Source of the DNA: Candidatus Anammoximicrobium sp.
GTDB lineage: Bacteria > Planctomycetota > Planctomycetia > Pirellulales > Pirellulaceae
Assembly: GCA_012515235.1 (NCBI GenBank)
Contig: JAAYYU010000178.1
Coordinates: 1 to 43,858, forward strand
Direction of reading: 5' to 3'
Length of the DNA: 43,858 nt
Shown: positions 1 to 7,647 of the stretch, in pieces
How positions within the stretch are numbered: position 1 is the stretch's first letter
How the letters are laid out: each line of letters begins with the position of its first letter
Translations under genes and position numbers: made by a program
Notes under the pieces: model-generated
The model's database searches: none
Told to the model about the DNA's origin: nothing
What the model saw: the letters and a program-made list of their open reading frames with translations, nothing else

Positions 1-1
1 G

Positions 2-175
2 ACCGATACGGCGGTGGGCGCGATCCGCGCGTACTTCGGCGGAGTGAGCGCGGCGGCGATTTCCAAGGCGGTAGCACGGGTGGCGATTCGGCGTGCCCAG
101 GATCGCGTTTGGGACCTGCGTCTGACAAAACTTTCAGAGTGCCTCAGGACAGTCGGAAACTGTCCAAAAAGTTAA
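2..175 (+). CDS. C-terminal remnant of REP-associated (Y1) transposase with DnaA-like HTH, 5' partial
   Basis: An open frame enters from the left edge and stops with TAA at 173-175, giving 57 residues. The stretch YFGGVSAAAISKAVARV resembles the DnaA-like helix-turn-helix found at the C-terminus of many REP-associated tyrosine transposases (RAYT, IS200-like Y1 family). The catalytic HUH and Tyr motifs would lie outside the window, so it cannot be told whether the gene is intact. The frame is followed at once by a GGGGTCAGG-type end repeat, which fits a RAYT locus. Such enzymes nick single-stranded hairpin (REP) DNA and are thought to spread it. A DnaA-like or other HTH regulator is the alternative. 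The family call rests only on this short C-terminal motif. Confidence 0.5.
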   Translation, partial: TDTAVGAIRAYFGGVSAAAISKAVARVAIRRAQDRVWDLRLTKLSECLRTVGNCPKS

Positions 176-211
176 ATGTCAAGACCTGACCCCGGACTGT
201 TCCGGACTGTT
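147..211. repeat. Hairpin and end repeat of the transposase locus
   Basis: Three small structures are packed here. A hairpin with 7-base arms (GGACAGT/ACTGTCC, 147-165) lies inside the last codons of the transposase remnant. An end motif at 176-193 reads GGGGTCAGGTCTTGACAT on the minus strand. A perfect 10-base direct repeat, CCGGACTGTT, occurs twice in a row at 192-211, touching the sulfatase stop codon. The GGGGTCAGG tip is shared with the inverted-repeat elements at 6183-6280 and 13220-13316. That these are recognition sites of the transposase is inference. Confidence 0.4.
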
Positions 212-1882
212 TCAGTGTTTGGGCTTGCCGGCGTTGATGAACTCTTCGCGGCTGAGCGTGCTGTCCTTGTCGGTGTCGAACCGCGGGAATCGGCTCGGCG
301 CTTCGTCGGGGTCGGGCTGGCCGATCAGGAATTCTTCGCGGGTCAGCTTGCCGTCGCCGTCCTTGTCGCGTCGAGCGAACATCGCAGCCCGGTCCTGCTT
401 GGGCTTGGCGGATGAAACGCCGCGGCGGGTCTTCTGGCCCTTCTGGCCGCCAACGGCGCGGACTGGCGGTTTCGCCTCCGGCTGCTTAGCCAGGATGGCC
501 CGCAGTCGGGCGACGACTTCGGGCTGGCTGGCGGCGAGATTCTGCGTTTCCTCGGGGTCGGTCTCGTAGTCGTAGAGTTCCAGTTCGGCGGTGTCGGCCG
601 GATCGCCGATCTTCTTCCATTCGACCAACCGATAGCGGGCCGTGCGGACGGCCCGGCCCATCAGCTGGTTGCGCGGATAGACGTGGAACACGGCCTCCTT
701 GGTCGCCGCCTGAGGATCTTTCAGCACGGCGGCGAAGCTGGCGCCGTCCAAGCCTTCTGGCCTGGGCAGGCCGGCCAGTTCGCACAGCGTCGGGTAAATG
801 TCTACCGTCTCGGCCAGGATGCCGGTCTTGACGCCGACCTGGGTCACACCGGGGCCTGCAACGATCAACGGGATGCGAGCGGCCTGCTCGTAATTGGTGT
901 GCTTGCACCACATGCCATGGTCGCCCAGGTGCCAGCCGTGGTCGCCCCACAGCACGATGATCGTGTTCCGGGCGAGCCCCGTCTGGTCCAAGGCATCGAG
1001 CACACGGCCCAACTGGGCGTCGAGATAGCTCACGGCGGCGTGGTAGCCGTGGATCAGTTGACGTTGCTCGTCGGCGGACAGCGGGCCAGTCTCCGGGACG
1101 TCGCTGTATTGACGCAGTTCGCCCCACGTCGTCGGCGCGTAGGACGGTGCGTCTGCCGGGGGCGTCTGCCGCTGCGGCGGCTCAAAGGCGGAACGCTGGT
1201 ACAGGTCCCAGTATTTCTTGGGCGCGACAAAGGGCAGGTGCGGCTTGAGGAACCCAACCGCGATCAAGAACGGCTCGCCGGGCTGGGCCTGGGCGGCGCG
1301 CAGCCGGGCGATCGCTTCGTCGGCGATCATCCCGTCGGCATAGGCCGTATCGGGCACGTCCGCACATTCGGTGGCGGCGCCGCGCGGGCCGCCGACCCGG
1401 GCCGGACGCGTCGTAGCAGTGCTCTCCAAGAGTTGGTACCCGCCGCCCTTGGGCCTCCAATGCGGCACCGTCCAGGAAGCCTCGTCCTCATAGTTGCCGT
1501 GCCCGACGTGCATGATCTTGCCCATCGCTTCGGTCCGATATCCATGCCCGCGGAAATACTGGGCCACGGTGACCGCGTCCGGTATGCCCTTGCGGAAATT
1601 CGTCGGCAGGTCGTAGATCCCGATGGTCTGCGGGCGCAGGCCGGTCATCAGCGAGTTGCGCGACGGCGCGCAGACCGCCTGATTGCAGAACGCCCGTTCA
1701 AACAGCACGCCCCGCGTGGCGAGCCGGTCGATGTTCGGCGACTGGACGAGCGGCGAGCCGTAACAGCCGAGCAGCGGTTTAAGGTCGTCCACGCAAATCA
1801 GCAGGACGTTAGGCCTCTCGGCGGCCTGGATTGCCGCCGCAGACGCCAGCAGGGTGGTCAGAGCGAGGATGGTGTGTTTCAT
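212..1882 (-). CDS. Secreted sulfatase (iduronate-2-sulfatase-like) with C-terminal EF-hand pair
   Basis: Formylglycine-dependent sulfatase that would hydrolyse sulfate esters, probably on sulfated polysaccharide, outside the cytoplasm. A signal peptide covers residues 1-20 (cleavage after IQA). The metal-binding VDD is at 31-33. The sulfatase signature CAPSRNSLMTG starts at Cys71, which would become formylglycine. A second metal/active-site segment GDHGWHLGDHG follows later. The pattern VLLICVDDL...SPNIDRLATRG is that of iduronate-2-sulfatase-like enzymes; the true substrate cannot be read. The last about 55 residues hold two canonical EF-hand loops, DKDGDGKLTREEF and DTDKDSTLSREEF. The start is ATG at 1882. 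PlsC lies 186 bases upstream on the same strand. No maturase is in the window. Sulfatases are greatly expanded in planctomycetes. Confidence 0.93.
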   Translation of the reverse strand: MKHTILALTTLLASAAAIQAAERPNVLLICVDDLKPLLGCYGSPLVQSPNIDRLATRGVLFERAFCNQAVCAPSRNSLMTGLRPQTIGIYDLPTNFRKGIPDAVTVAQYFRGHGYRTEAMGKIMHVGHGNYEDEASWTVPHWRPKGGGYQLLESTATTRPARVGGPRGAATECADVPDTAYADGMIADEAIARLRAAQAQPGEPFLIAVGFLKPHLPFVAPKKYWDLYQRSAFEPPQRQTPPADAPSYAPTTWGELRQYSDVPETGPLSADEQRQLIHGYHAAVSYLDAQLGRVLDALDQTGLARNTIIVLWGDHGWHLGDHGMWCKHTNYEQAARIPLIVAGPGVTQVGVKTGILAETVDIYPTLCELAGLPRPEGLDGASFAAVLKDPQAATKEAVFHVYPRNQLMGRAVRTARYRLVEWKKIGDPADTAELELYDYETDPEETQNLAASQPEVVARLRAILAKQPEAKPPVRAVGGQKGQKTRRGVSSAKPKQDRAAMFARRDKDGDGKLTREEFLIGQPDPDEAPSRFPRFDTDKDSTLSREEFINAGKPKH

Positions 1883-2068
1883 GTTGGTCGTTCCTGGGAC
1901 AGACGTGGAAGTTTCCGGGGCCTACGTAGAATTCTACCGCTTCCAACGCCGCCTGGAACTGGGGGCCGACCAGGGCAGGCTGTCCGAGTTCAACCAGCTG
2001 TCCCGGATGACATCGTAGACCGCTCGTACAGCGGCCAGTTTGCGTTGGGCTTCGGGTTCGAGCCGGTG

Positions 2069-2818
2069 TTACGCCTGGTTCCATTTGCGGCCGGCCAGCT
2101 TCGGCTGAAAGTCGTCCCGTCCCGCCAGGTGGGCGATCGCGGACAGGGTTTCCTGGCACAGTTGTCCCAGCACGCCCGCCTCCTGTTCCCGGCCGTAGTA
2201 CGCGCTGAGATCGATCGGTTCGCCGAAACGCACGCGGACACGGGCAGGCGTCAGCAGCGGGCTGAACACACTGCCGCCGTAGGGCGAGCCTTCGACGAAA
2301 CACGGCAGGAGAGGGACGCGGGCCTTGAGGGCCACCAGAATCGCGCCCGGTCGGCCGGGCAGCAACAGCTGGTCCGTCCGGTTGATTCGGCCTTCCGGGA
2401 ACATGCCGATCAACTCGCCCTCGCTTGCCGAGCGGATTGCGATCTTGGTCGCGGCCGTGTCGACGCCGGCCCGGTTGGTCGGGATGGCGCGGGCGGCGCG
2501 CAGGAACCAGGCCAAGGCCGGGTGCTCGCAGTATTCCCGCGCCACCATCCAGCGCACGTAGCGATTGGCCACGATTTGGATGAAGAAAGGATCGACGCTG
2601 CTGCGATGGTTACAGACGATCACCGCGCCCCGTCCGGGCGGCAGGGGAAACGGCGGGACGACAGTCCGCCAAAGGACGCGAGTCAGGAGCAGCGTGATGA
2701 AGTACAGGAAGGCATGCCAACCGCCGTACGGCGACCGCCAACACCAACGCAGCGCGTACGCCATCGCGGCAACCGCCAGCAAGGCGAGGAAACCGGTTGC
2801 CGCCAAGTCGTGAGGCAT
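2069..2818 (-). CDS. 1-acyl-sn-glycerol-3-phosphate acyltransferase family protein (PlsC-like)
   Basis: Membrane-associated acyltransferase of 249 residues, expected to transfer an acyl group to a glycerophospholipid precursor or a related lipid acceptor. Two hydrophobic segments at about residues 8-24 and 36-55 precede the catalytic block NHRSSVDP (His71 and Asp76 form the HX4D dyad). The second family motif FPEGRINR is at 140-147 and binds the glycerol phosphate in PlsC enzymes. The start is ATG at 2818, and the length is normal for the family. It lies 92 bases downstream of the Ser/Thr kinase and upstream of the sulfatase, all on the minus strand. Ornithine-lipid or lyso-lipid acyltransferases share these motifs, so the exact acceptor is open. 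Confidence 0.88.
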   Translation of the reverse strand: MPHDLAATGFLALLAVAAMAYALRWCWRSPYGGWHAFLYFITLLLTRVLWRTVVPPFPLPPGRGAVIVCNHRSSVDPFFIQIVANRYVRWMVAREYCEHPALAWFLRAARAIPTNRAGVDTAATKIAIRSASEGELIGMFPEGRINRTDQLLLPGRPGAILVALKARVPLLPCFVEGSPYGGSVFSPLLTPARVRVRFGEPIDLSAYYGREQEAGVLGQLCQETLSAIAHLAGRDDFQPKLAGRKWNQA

Positions 2819-2910
2819 ACGCGAGCACGATCTGTTGGGTCCTTGCCGCCGGCTTCGCGGAACAAGCCGAGCGTCCTGTTGACGAGACTTGCAGGCGGGT
2901 CGTTTCCGCT

Positions 2911-5637
2911 TTACTTGCCGTGGGTCCGCTTGGCGTCCCGATGGTCCTTGCCCAGCGGCTTGAAAAACTCCACGACTTTTTCTTCCCAGAGCCTGCGCGG
3001 ATCGGATTGTCCTGGAATGAAGCGGAAGACTTCCCGATCCCTTTCATTTTCGTGAGAATCCGCAGACCACACGGTAATCGAACCTCCCTCCGAGGTGAGG
3101 TACTTCAACTCGGCCTTCAGGTTCAGAACGATATACGGACCTTCCACCGTGGGCGTCATGACGATTTCCATCATGCCCTTGTCGCTCGACTCCACCACCT
3201 TCAGATCGATGAGTTTTTCGGCTCCCTGCAACTTGGTGCGAATCGACTGGGCGAGGACATCCAACCCGCGGGCATACTGCTTGGGAAGAGATTTCACGTC
3301 GCCACCGGGCTTCAAGGTCACGGCGAATTCGGTCAGGCCGGCGAACAGGGCGAGCGTCTCATCGCGAGAAAGCTCTGACGCGGTTGCCTCAGCGGGGGCT
3401 TGGGCCACCTCTGCCGGCGTGGATTTCGGAGTCTGGGCCGGCGGTTCCTGCTTGAGAACGGGCGGCGGAGCCGACTTGGCAGGCTCTGGGGGAACCGGCT
3501 CCGGGAAAACCGGCTCTGGGGGAATGGCGGCCGGCGCTGGCACCTCTGGTTGTCGAGCCTGCTGCTCGTTGGGCCTTGATCCTGGACTATCCGGCGCGAA
3601 GCCGTGCAGCGGCGGTTGCTCCGTTGCCGACGAAACGTGCGTCTCGGCCGGCTGCGGTTCTTGGGCGGGCGGCGACGATTCCGCCGGCGTCGAAGGGGGC
3701 TCCGGTGCAACGGACTGCGATTCCGCTTGGGACGGCTCGGTCGGCTGAACGGACGCAACCTGGTCGGGCGAACTGCTTCCGTCGGCGGGTGCGGAGGGAG
3801 CTGTGGGGCCTGCGTCCGTTCCGGCGGCTGTGGACGGTCGTTGAGACACGCTTCTTGTGTCGTTCGCCGGGCTGGAGAACAGAATCAGGAGAATGATGAC
3901 CAGCACCAACAACAAGCCGCCGCCGACGCCGATCAGAATGGGCATGCCTACGGCCTGGATGTTTTGGAGCAGGGTCTTGGGACGCGGCTCGGCCGCCGCA
4001 CTCGACTTCAGCCGTGTCGAGGAGGAAGGGCCTCGCGAAGCGCCCAGCCTGACATGACTGTCGATCGCGCCCAGCGAGGGTCCGCTCTGCCCCGCATCCG
4101 ACAGATCCACTTGATCCAGGGAAGCCAAGACATCTTGGGCGGGCAATTCGGCCAGCAAATCAGGAGTTGCCAGCGGAGCGACGTCTTGGACCTCCGTCAG
4201 CGACGGCAGTTCTTCGAGCAAAGCACCCGGCGCTTCGCGGTTCCCGGCGGGCTCGGGCGGTTTCGGCTCGGAAGCGGGGGCCGCTTCGACCGCCGCCGTT
4301 TCTTCTTCGTCGGCCAGCGTCAAATCGACGTCGTCGGAGGGCTTTTTCTTGATCGCAGATCCCGATCTGCCGGTCAGCCCCGTCCCGCTGCCTTTCCTCG
4401 CGGCGGATGTCGCCGCGGCCGATCGGCCACGGGGTTCGGACGGTTCATCGTCCAGCGGCGCCAGTTCCAATTCCGTCTCGCTGGCCGGCGAGGACATGGC
4501 CAACGTGGGGTCGCGATGCTTCGACAACAGGCTGAGAATCGACGAGTCACCCGTGATTTCCGTGTGTTGCCGGCGCCAGTCCTCGCCGCCGTGCTGGACC
4601 AGCCAGGCGGCCAACAGGGTGGCCACGTCGGCGGCGCTCTGACAGCGGTCGTCGGGGATTTTGGCCATCATCTTGCCGATGATCGCGGTCAACTCGGAGG
4701 GAGCGTCCGACCGCTCTTCCGTGATCGGCTTCGGCTGTTTGATTTGGTGCGCCACCAGCCGCTGAGCCACACTGCCCTCTGGGAACGGCGGATGGCCGGT
4801 GAGCAGGAAATAGGCCGTGCAACCCAGGCTGTAAATGTCGGTGCGCGGATCGACGTTGTGACTGTTGAGGGCTTGTTCGGGAGACAGATAATCCGCCGTC
4901 CCCAGCACGGTCTCGTTATGAGCCGCCGTCAACGAAGCCGCTCCGCTGTCGTCGTGGAAACGGGCCAAGCCAAGGTCCAGGATTTTGACGATGCCCTTTT
5001 TGTCGATCAGCAAATTGGCCGGCTTGATGTCGCGATGGATCAAACCATTTTCGTGGGCGTGCGTCAGGCCGTTGGCCGTTTGGCGAATGATCTCGGCCGC
5101 TTTCACGTAATCCAGCGGGCCGGTCTCCTGGACCATGGCCTGGGCGTCCTGGCCCTCGACAAACTCCATGACCAGATAATGGATTTCTTTGTTGTCCTTG
5201 ACTTCCTTGCTGACGTCATAGGCACGCACGATATTCTGGTGGTCCAACGACGCCACGGCCTGAGCTTCGACGTAGAAACGCTCCAGGACCGACGAGTGCT
5301 TGTCGATCTGCGTCTGGGGCAGGACCTTGATCGCGCATTGCCGCCGCATCATCTCGTGCTGAGCCAGGAACACGGCGCCCATGCCGCCCTTGCCCAAGGG
5401 CCGCAGCAAACGGTACGAGCCCAGGAAGAATCCTTTGTGCTTGCCCTGCAGCAGTTTCTCTGTCTGCCACTGAGTCAGCACACCCCGATCGACCAACGCC
5501 GCCGCGACGGCTTGGGGGTTCTCCAAATTCAGTCCTGCCGCCTCCAACTCCTGCTGCAATTGCGTCAGGCGCGACTCGGAAACGAGCCCGCTTCGTTGGA
5601 CACGGTCAAGAAATGCGGCAACAAGCTTGGTCGACAT
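2911..5637 (-). CDS. Membrane-anchored Hanks-type Ser/Thr protein kinase with extracytoplasmic C-terminal domain
   Basis: Protein kinase of 908 residues. Residues 1-70 form the N-terminal extension seen in planctomycete kinases (GVLTQWQTEKLLQG), with a helical start. The kinase domain spans about 75-345: glycine loop GKGGMG at 82-87, ATP-anchoring Lys104, HRDIKPAN with catalytic Asp203, DLG in place of DFG, and SPEQ in the activation segment. It therefore looks catalytically complete. A long Pro/Ala/Ser-rich linker of low complexity flanks one transmembrane helix at about 565-589. Past the membrane, a second Pro-rich stretch leads to a unique domain of about 150 residues (starting near TLALFAGLTEF) that I do not recognise, a likely sensor. 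The start is ATG at 5637. TAGAAT-like boxes lie about 50-60 bases upstream, without a clear -35. Confidence 0.93.
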   Translation of the reverse strand: MSTKLVAAFLDRVQRSGLVSESRLTQLQQELEAAGLNLENPQAVAAALVDRGVLTQWQTEKLLQGKHKGFFLGSYRLLRPLGKGGMGAVFLAQHEMMRRQCAIKVLPQTQIDKHSSVLERFYVEAQAVASLDHQNIVRAYDVSKEVKDNKEIHYLVMEFVEGQDAQAMVQETGPLDYVKAAEIIRQTANGLTHAHENGLIHRDIKPANLLIDKKGIVKILDLGLARFHDDSGAASLTAAHNETVLGTADYLSPEQALNSHNVDPRTDIYSLGCTAYFLLTGHPPFPEGSVAQRLVAHQIKQPKPITEERSDAPSELTAIIGKMMAKIPDDRCQSAADVATLLAAWLVQHGGEDWRRQHTEITGDSSILSLLSKHRDPTLAMSSPASETELELAPLDDEPSEPRGRSAAATSAARKGSGTGLTGRSGSAIKKKPSDDVDLTLADEEETAAVEAAPASEPKPPEPAGNREAPGALLEELPSLTEVQDVAPLATPDLLAELPAQDVLASLDQVDLSDAGQSGPSLGAIDSHVRLGASRGPSSSTRLKSSAAAEPRPKTLLQNIQAVGMPILIGVGGGLLLVLVIILLILFSSPANDTRSVSQRPSTAAGTDAGPTAPSAPADGSSSPDQVASVQPTEPSQAESQSVAPEPPSTPAESSPPAQEPQPAETHVSSATEQPPLHGFAPDSPGSRPNEQQARQPEVPAPAAIPPEPVFPEPVPPEPAKSAPPPVLKQEPPAQTPKSTPAEVAQAPAEATASELSRDETLALFAGLTEFAVTLKPGGDVKSLPKQYARGLDVLAQSIRTKLQGAEKLIDLKVVESSDKGMMEIVMTPTVEGPYIVLNLKAELKYLTSEGGSITVWSADSHENERDREVFRFIPGQSDPRRLWEEKVVEFFKPLGKDHRDAKRTHGK

Positions 5638-6182
5638 GAACGTGAAGCTCAGAACCGCTACGATGGGATAAACGATCGACGCTGTGATTCTATTCTATCT
5701 GATCCCTGCGTCGCATACTCTCCGACTTCCTATTCTCTATTTTGAGCGAAAACTATTGTAACGCAAGAGAATTGGGCGAAAAGCCAGCCCGCCGCATTTC
5801 CGAGAATTTCCCGCCGGCCCCTCGAAATCGCCCCAAAAGACCGGCTTTCGACATTTGTCCGCCCCCTGCCACGGGGAACTCCGATCCACAACCCCGACCG
5901 CTTTCGGGCGGCCGGCGCGATGAGCACGCCTTTCCCGGTCTGACTGATCTTGCCGGGCGTGCCGACACGGTCCCCTTCCAGTTCGGCAAACAACGCGGTC
6001 CCCGCGTCGACGAACTGGGCAGCGCTGCTTAGGCCGCACGCCGGCTTTCCCCAAAGATCCTGCGGCACGGCCCAACCGGACTTTTCGACAGAGCAAACGC
6101 CAAAAACACCGCGGCCCCAAAACGGCAATCGGCTGCTTTTTCGCGTTGTTGCTGAAATCACGGTCTCGGCGTTGGGGTCAGG
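5638..6182. other. Intergenic region between kinase start and CPBP protease end
   Basis: This stretch holds the upstream region of the kinase gene. The part nearest the kinase (5680-5770) is AT-richer than its surroundings and has two overlapping minus-strand TAGAAT boxes at 5687-5697, possible -10 elements with no convincing -35. Several overlapping open frames cross 5730-6161 on both strands, but none has a ribosome binding site or a family I recognise. The minus-strand one with the sequence FVDAGTALFAELEGDRVG is the most protein-like and could be a decayed gene. A partial extra copy of the element tip, GGGGTCAGG, lies at 6174-6182, right before the inverted-repeat element. Confidence 0.3.
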
Positions 6183-6280
6183 GGGGTCAGGCTTACAGAA
6201 TTCAATTCTGGCCGAGGATGGGGCCAGCTAATAGGGAACGACATTGCTCGGCCAAAATAGAATTCTGTAAGCCTGACCCC
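6183..6280. repeat. 98-base inverted-repeat element, copy 1 (REP/MITE-like)
   Basis: The two 33-base arms, 6183-6215 and 6248-6280, are inverted copies with two mismatches. Each arm starts GGGGTCAGGCTTACAGAATT at its outer tip. The central loop of about 32 bases has GCCAGC and ACGAC in common with the loop of the copy at 13220-13316, so the two are one family and not chance palindromes. It lies 20 bases past the stop of the CPBP gene and could fold into a very strong hairpin in RNA or single-stranded DNA. There is no coding capacity and no clear target-site duplication. Confidence 0.85.
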
Positions 6281-6300
6281 AGCGGCGAGCGCGGTGCCGC

Positions 6301-6975
6301 TCACGTGTCATCGGACCCTTGTCGCCCCAACGCCCCTTGATCCGCCGCGGGCGTGGCGCTGCCGCGAAGGAGGTACACCAGGGCGATGAAATCGTACAGG
6401 CCGTGGGAGATGGCCGGCGCCAGGAGGCTGCCGGTGAAGATCAGCAGCAGGCCAAGATAAACGCCGATCAAGGCTGCCAAGACGGCGTAGGTGGCGGACA
6501 AGAAATGGCAGCAGCCGAAAACGCAGGACGCGGCGACCAGGGCGAGCCACACGCCCCAGGGCGGCGTCAGCCATTCGCTCATCCCGTGCTGCAACAGGCC
6601 GCGAAAGAGCAACTCTTCGCCGATTCCGGCAGCCGCCGCAATCCCCGCCAGTTCCGGAATGCGACAACCGTGAAACAAAGGCACAACCAACCGTTCGACG
6701 TCGTGTTTCAACTCGCCCAGCGGCCCCCAGGGGAAACGATCGATCAGCCAGAAACCGACCAGCATCGGTCCCGTCGCGGCAAGTCCCCACAGCAACGTGG
6801 GCCAAGGATCGCTCCAAACAAACCCGTCCAACTCGACTCCCGGAACCGGCCAGACGTCCAACAGCCAGCCCAGCAGCAGAGCGACCACGCCCAACCCGCC
6901 CTCAAAGGCGACGGCCAGCGACGTGATCTTTCCGCCTGAGCCGGACGCACGCTCCATCTCTTCCGCCACATTCAC
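6301..6975 (-). CDS. CPBP-family intramembrane metalloprotease (CAAX protease-like)
   Basis: Polytopic membrane protein of the CPBP/Abi family (CAAX prenyl-protease-like). The three hallmark motifs are present: EELLFR (residues 120-125 from the chosen start), CHF with His157, and ISHGLYDF with His191, which together would bind the catalytic zinc. Four to six hydrophobic segments surround them. I chose the GTG at 6975 because it overlaps the KtrA stop by four bases (GTGA), a usual sign of translational coupling. GTG at 6969 and ATG at 6957 are alternatives, and a longer frame reaching 7110 would overlap KtrA too far. Bacterial CPBP proteins include bacteriocin-immunity and signalling proteases; the substrate here is unknown. 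Confidence 0.85.
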   Translation of the reverse strand: MNVAEEMERASGSGGKITSLAVAFEGGLGVVALLLGWLLDVWPVPGVELDGFVWSDPWPTLLWGLAATGPMLVGFWLIDRFPWGPLGELKHDVERLVVPLFHGCRIPELAGIAAAAGIGEELLFRGLLQHGMSEWLTPPWGVWLALVAASCVFGCCHFLSATYAVLAALIGVYLGLLLIFTGSLLAPAISHGLYDFIALVYLLRGSATPAADQGALGRQGSDDT

Positions 6976-7643
6976 TTGAGTTCCCGGAACCGATTCAAGT
7001 CTTTCCGCCGAGCCACCACGACCAGCAACTGATCCACGCCCAACCGGTATTCGGCATCGGGGAACAACGCCAACTTGCCCGTCAACGCGTCCTTTACGCC
7101 GACGACCCACACGTTGTACAGCCGGCGCAGATCCGTCTCCCGAAGCGTCTGGCCGATCATCGAGTCGGGAACGGCAATCTCGACAAAGGTGTATTCCGGA
7201 TCGATGGGCATAAAGTCCAGCACGTTTGGCCAGGCCATCCGATCGGCCAGCGAAACGGCGATTTCGGTCTCCGGGAAGACGACCCGATCGACCCCTAACG
7301 CTTCCAGGATCTTGGCGTGCTCGCGGCTCAGGCCCTTGACGATGATCCGCCTGGCGCCCAGTTCCCGACAGTGCAGCGTGGCCAGCAGAGACGGCGCGAT
7401 GTTCTGGCTCTCGCCCAAGCTGATGAACACGGCGTCGCAGGCGTCCAGGGACAATTCGGCCAGCGTGTCGCGGCTGGTCACGTCGCCGACGACGGCTTCA
7501 TACAGCACGTCTTTCAGGTTCTCAACCCGGCTCCGGTCGGCATCCACGCCCGTCACCCGACAACCGTTCTTGTGCAGTTGCTCGGCCAGTGCGGACCCAA
7601 ACGTGCCCAAGCCCAAGACGATGAAGAATTTCTTCTGCGGCAT
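6972..7643 (-). CDS. ktrA: KtrA/TrkA-type potassium channel regulatory subunit (single RCK)
   Basis: Cytoplasmic gating ring subunit of a K+ uptake system. The N-terminal TrkA_N Rossmann domain carries the nucleotide-binding GLGTFGSALAEQL, an acidic residue at the end of the second strand (GVDAD) for ribose contact, and NVLDFMP further on. The C-terminal TrkA_C domain covers roughly the last 75 residues. With about 223 residues it has one RCK unit, which is the KtrA size and not the double-length enterobacterial TrkA. Family members bind NAD(H) or ATP/ADP to gate the channel. I chose ATG at 7643, four bases past the KtrB stop. An in-frame TTG at 7655 would overlap that gene by 8 bases. Its stop overlaps the CPBP gene. 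Confidence 0.92.
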   Translation of the reverse strand: MPQKKFFIVLGLGTFGSALAEQLHKNGCRVTGVDADRSRVENLKDVLYEAVVGDVTSRDTLAELSLDACDAVFISLGESQNIAPSLLATLHCRELGARRIIVKGLSREHAKILEALGVDRVVFPETEIAVSLADRMAWPNVLDFMPIDPEYTFVEIAVPDSMIGQTLRETDLRRLYNVWVVGVKDALTGKLALFPDAEYRLGVDQLLVVVARRKDLNRFRELK

Positions 7644-7647
7644 CGGA

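Noticed and set aside
683..3055. Very long plus-strand open frame opposite the sulfatase and PlsC genes
   Set aside because: It crosses two genes with clear motifs on the other strand; its translation has no family features and is rich in Arg/Gly/Gln, as expected of antisense frames in GC-rich DNA.
3604..5745. 713-codon plus-strand frame opposite the Ser/Thr kinase
   Set aside because: It mirrors the kinase gene and has no ribosome site or recognisable domain.
5730..6161. 143-codon minus-strand frame upstream of the kinase
   Set aside because: Partly protein-like, but several frames overlap here, there is no ribosome site and I recognise no family; kept only as a remark in the intergenic entry.
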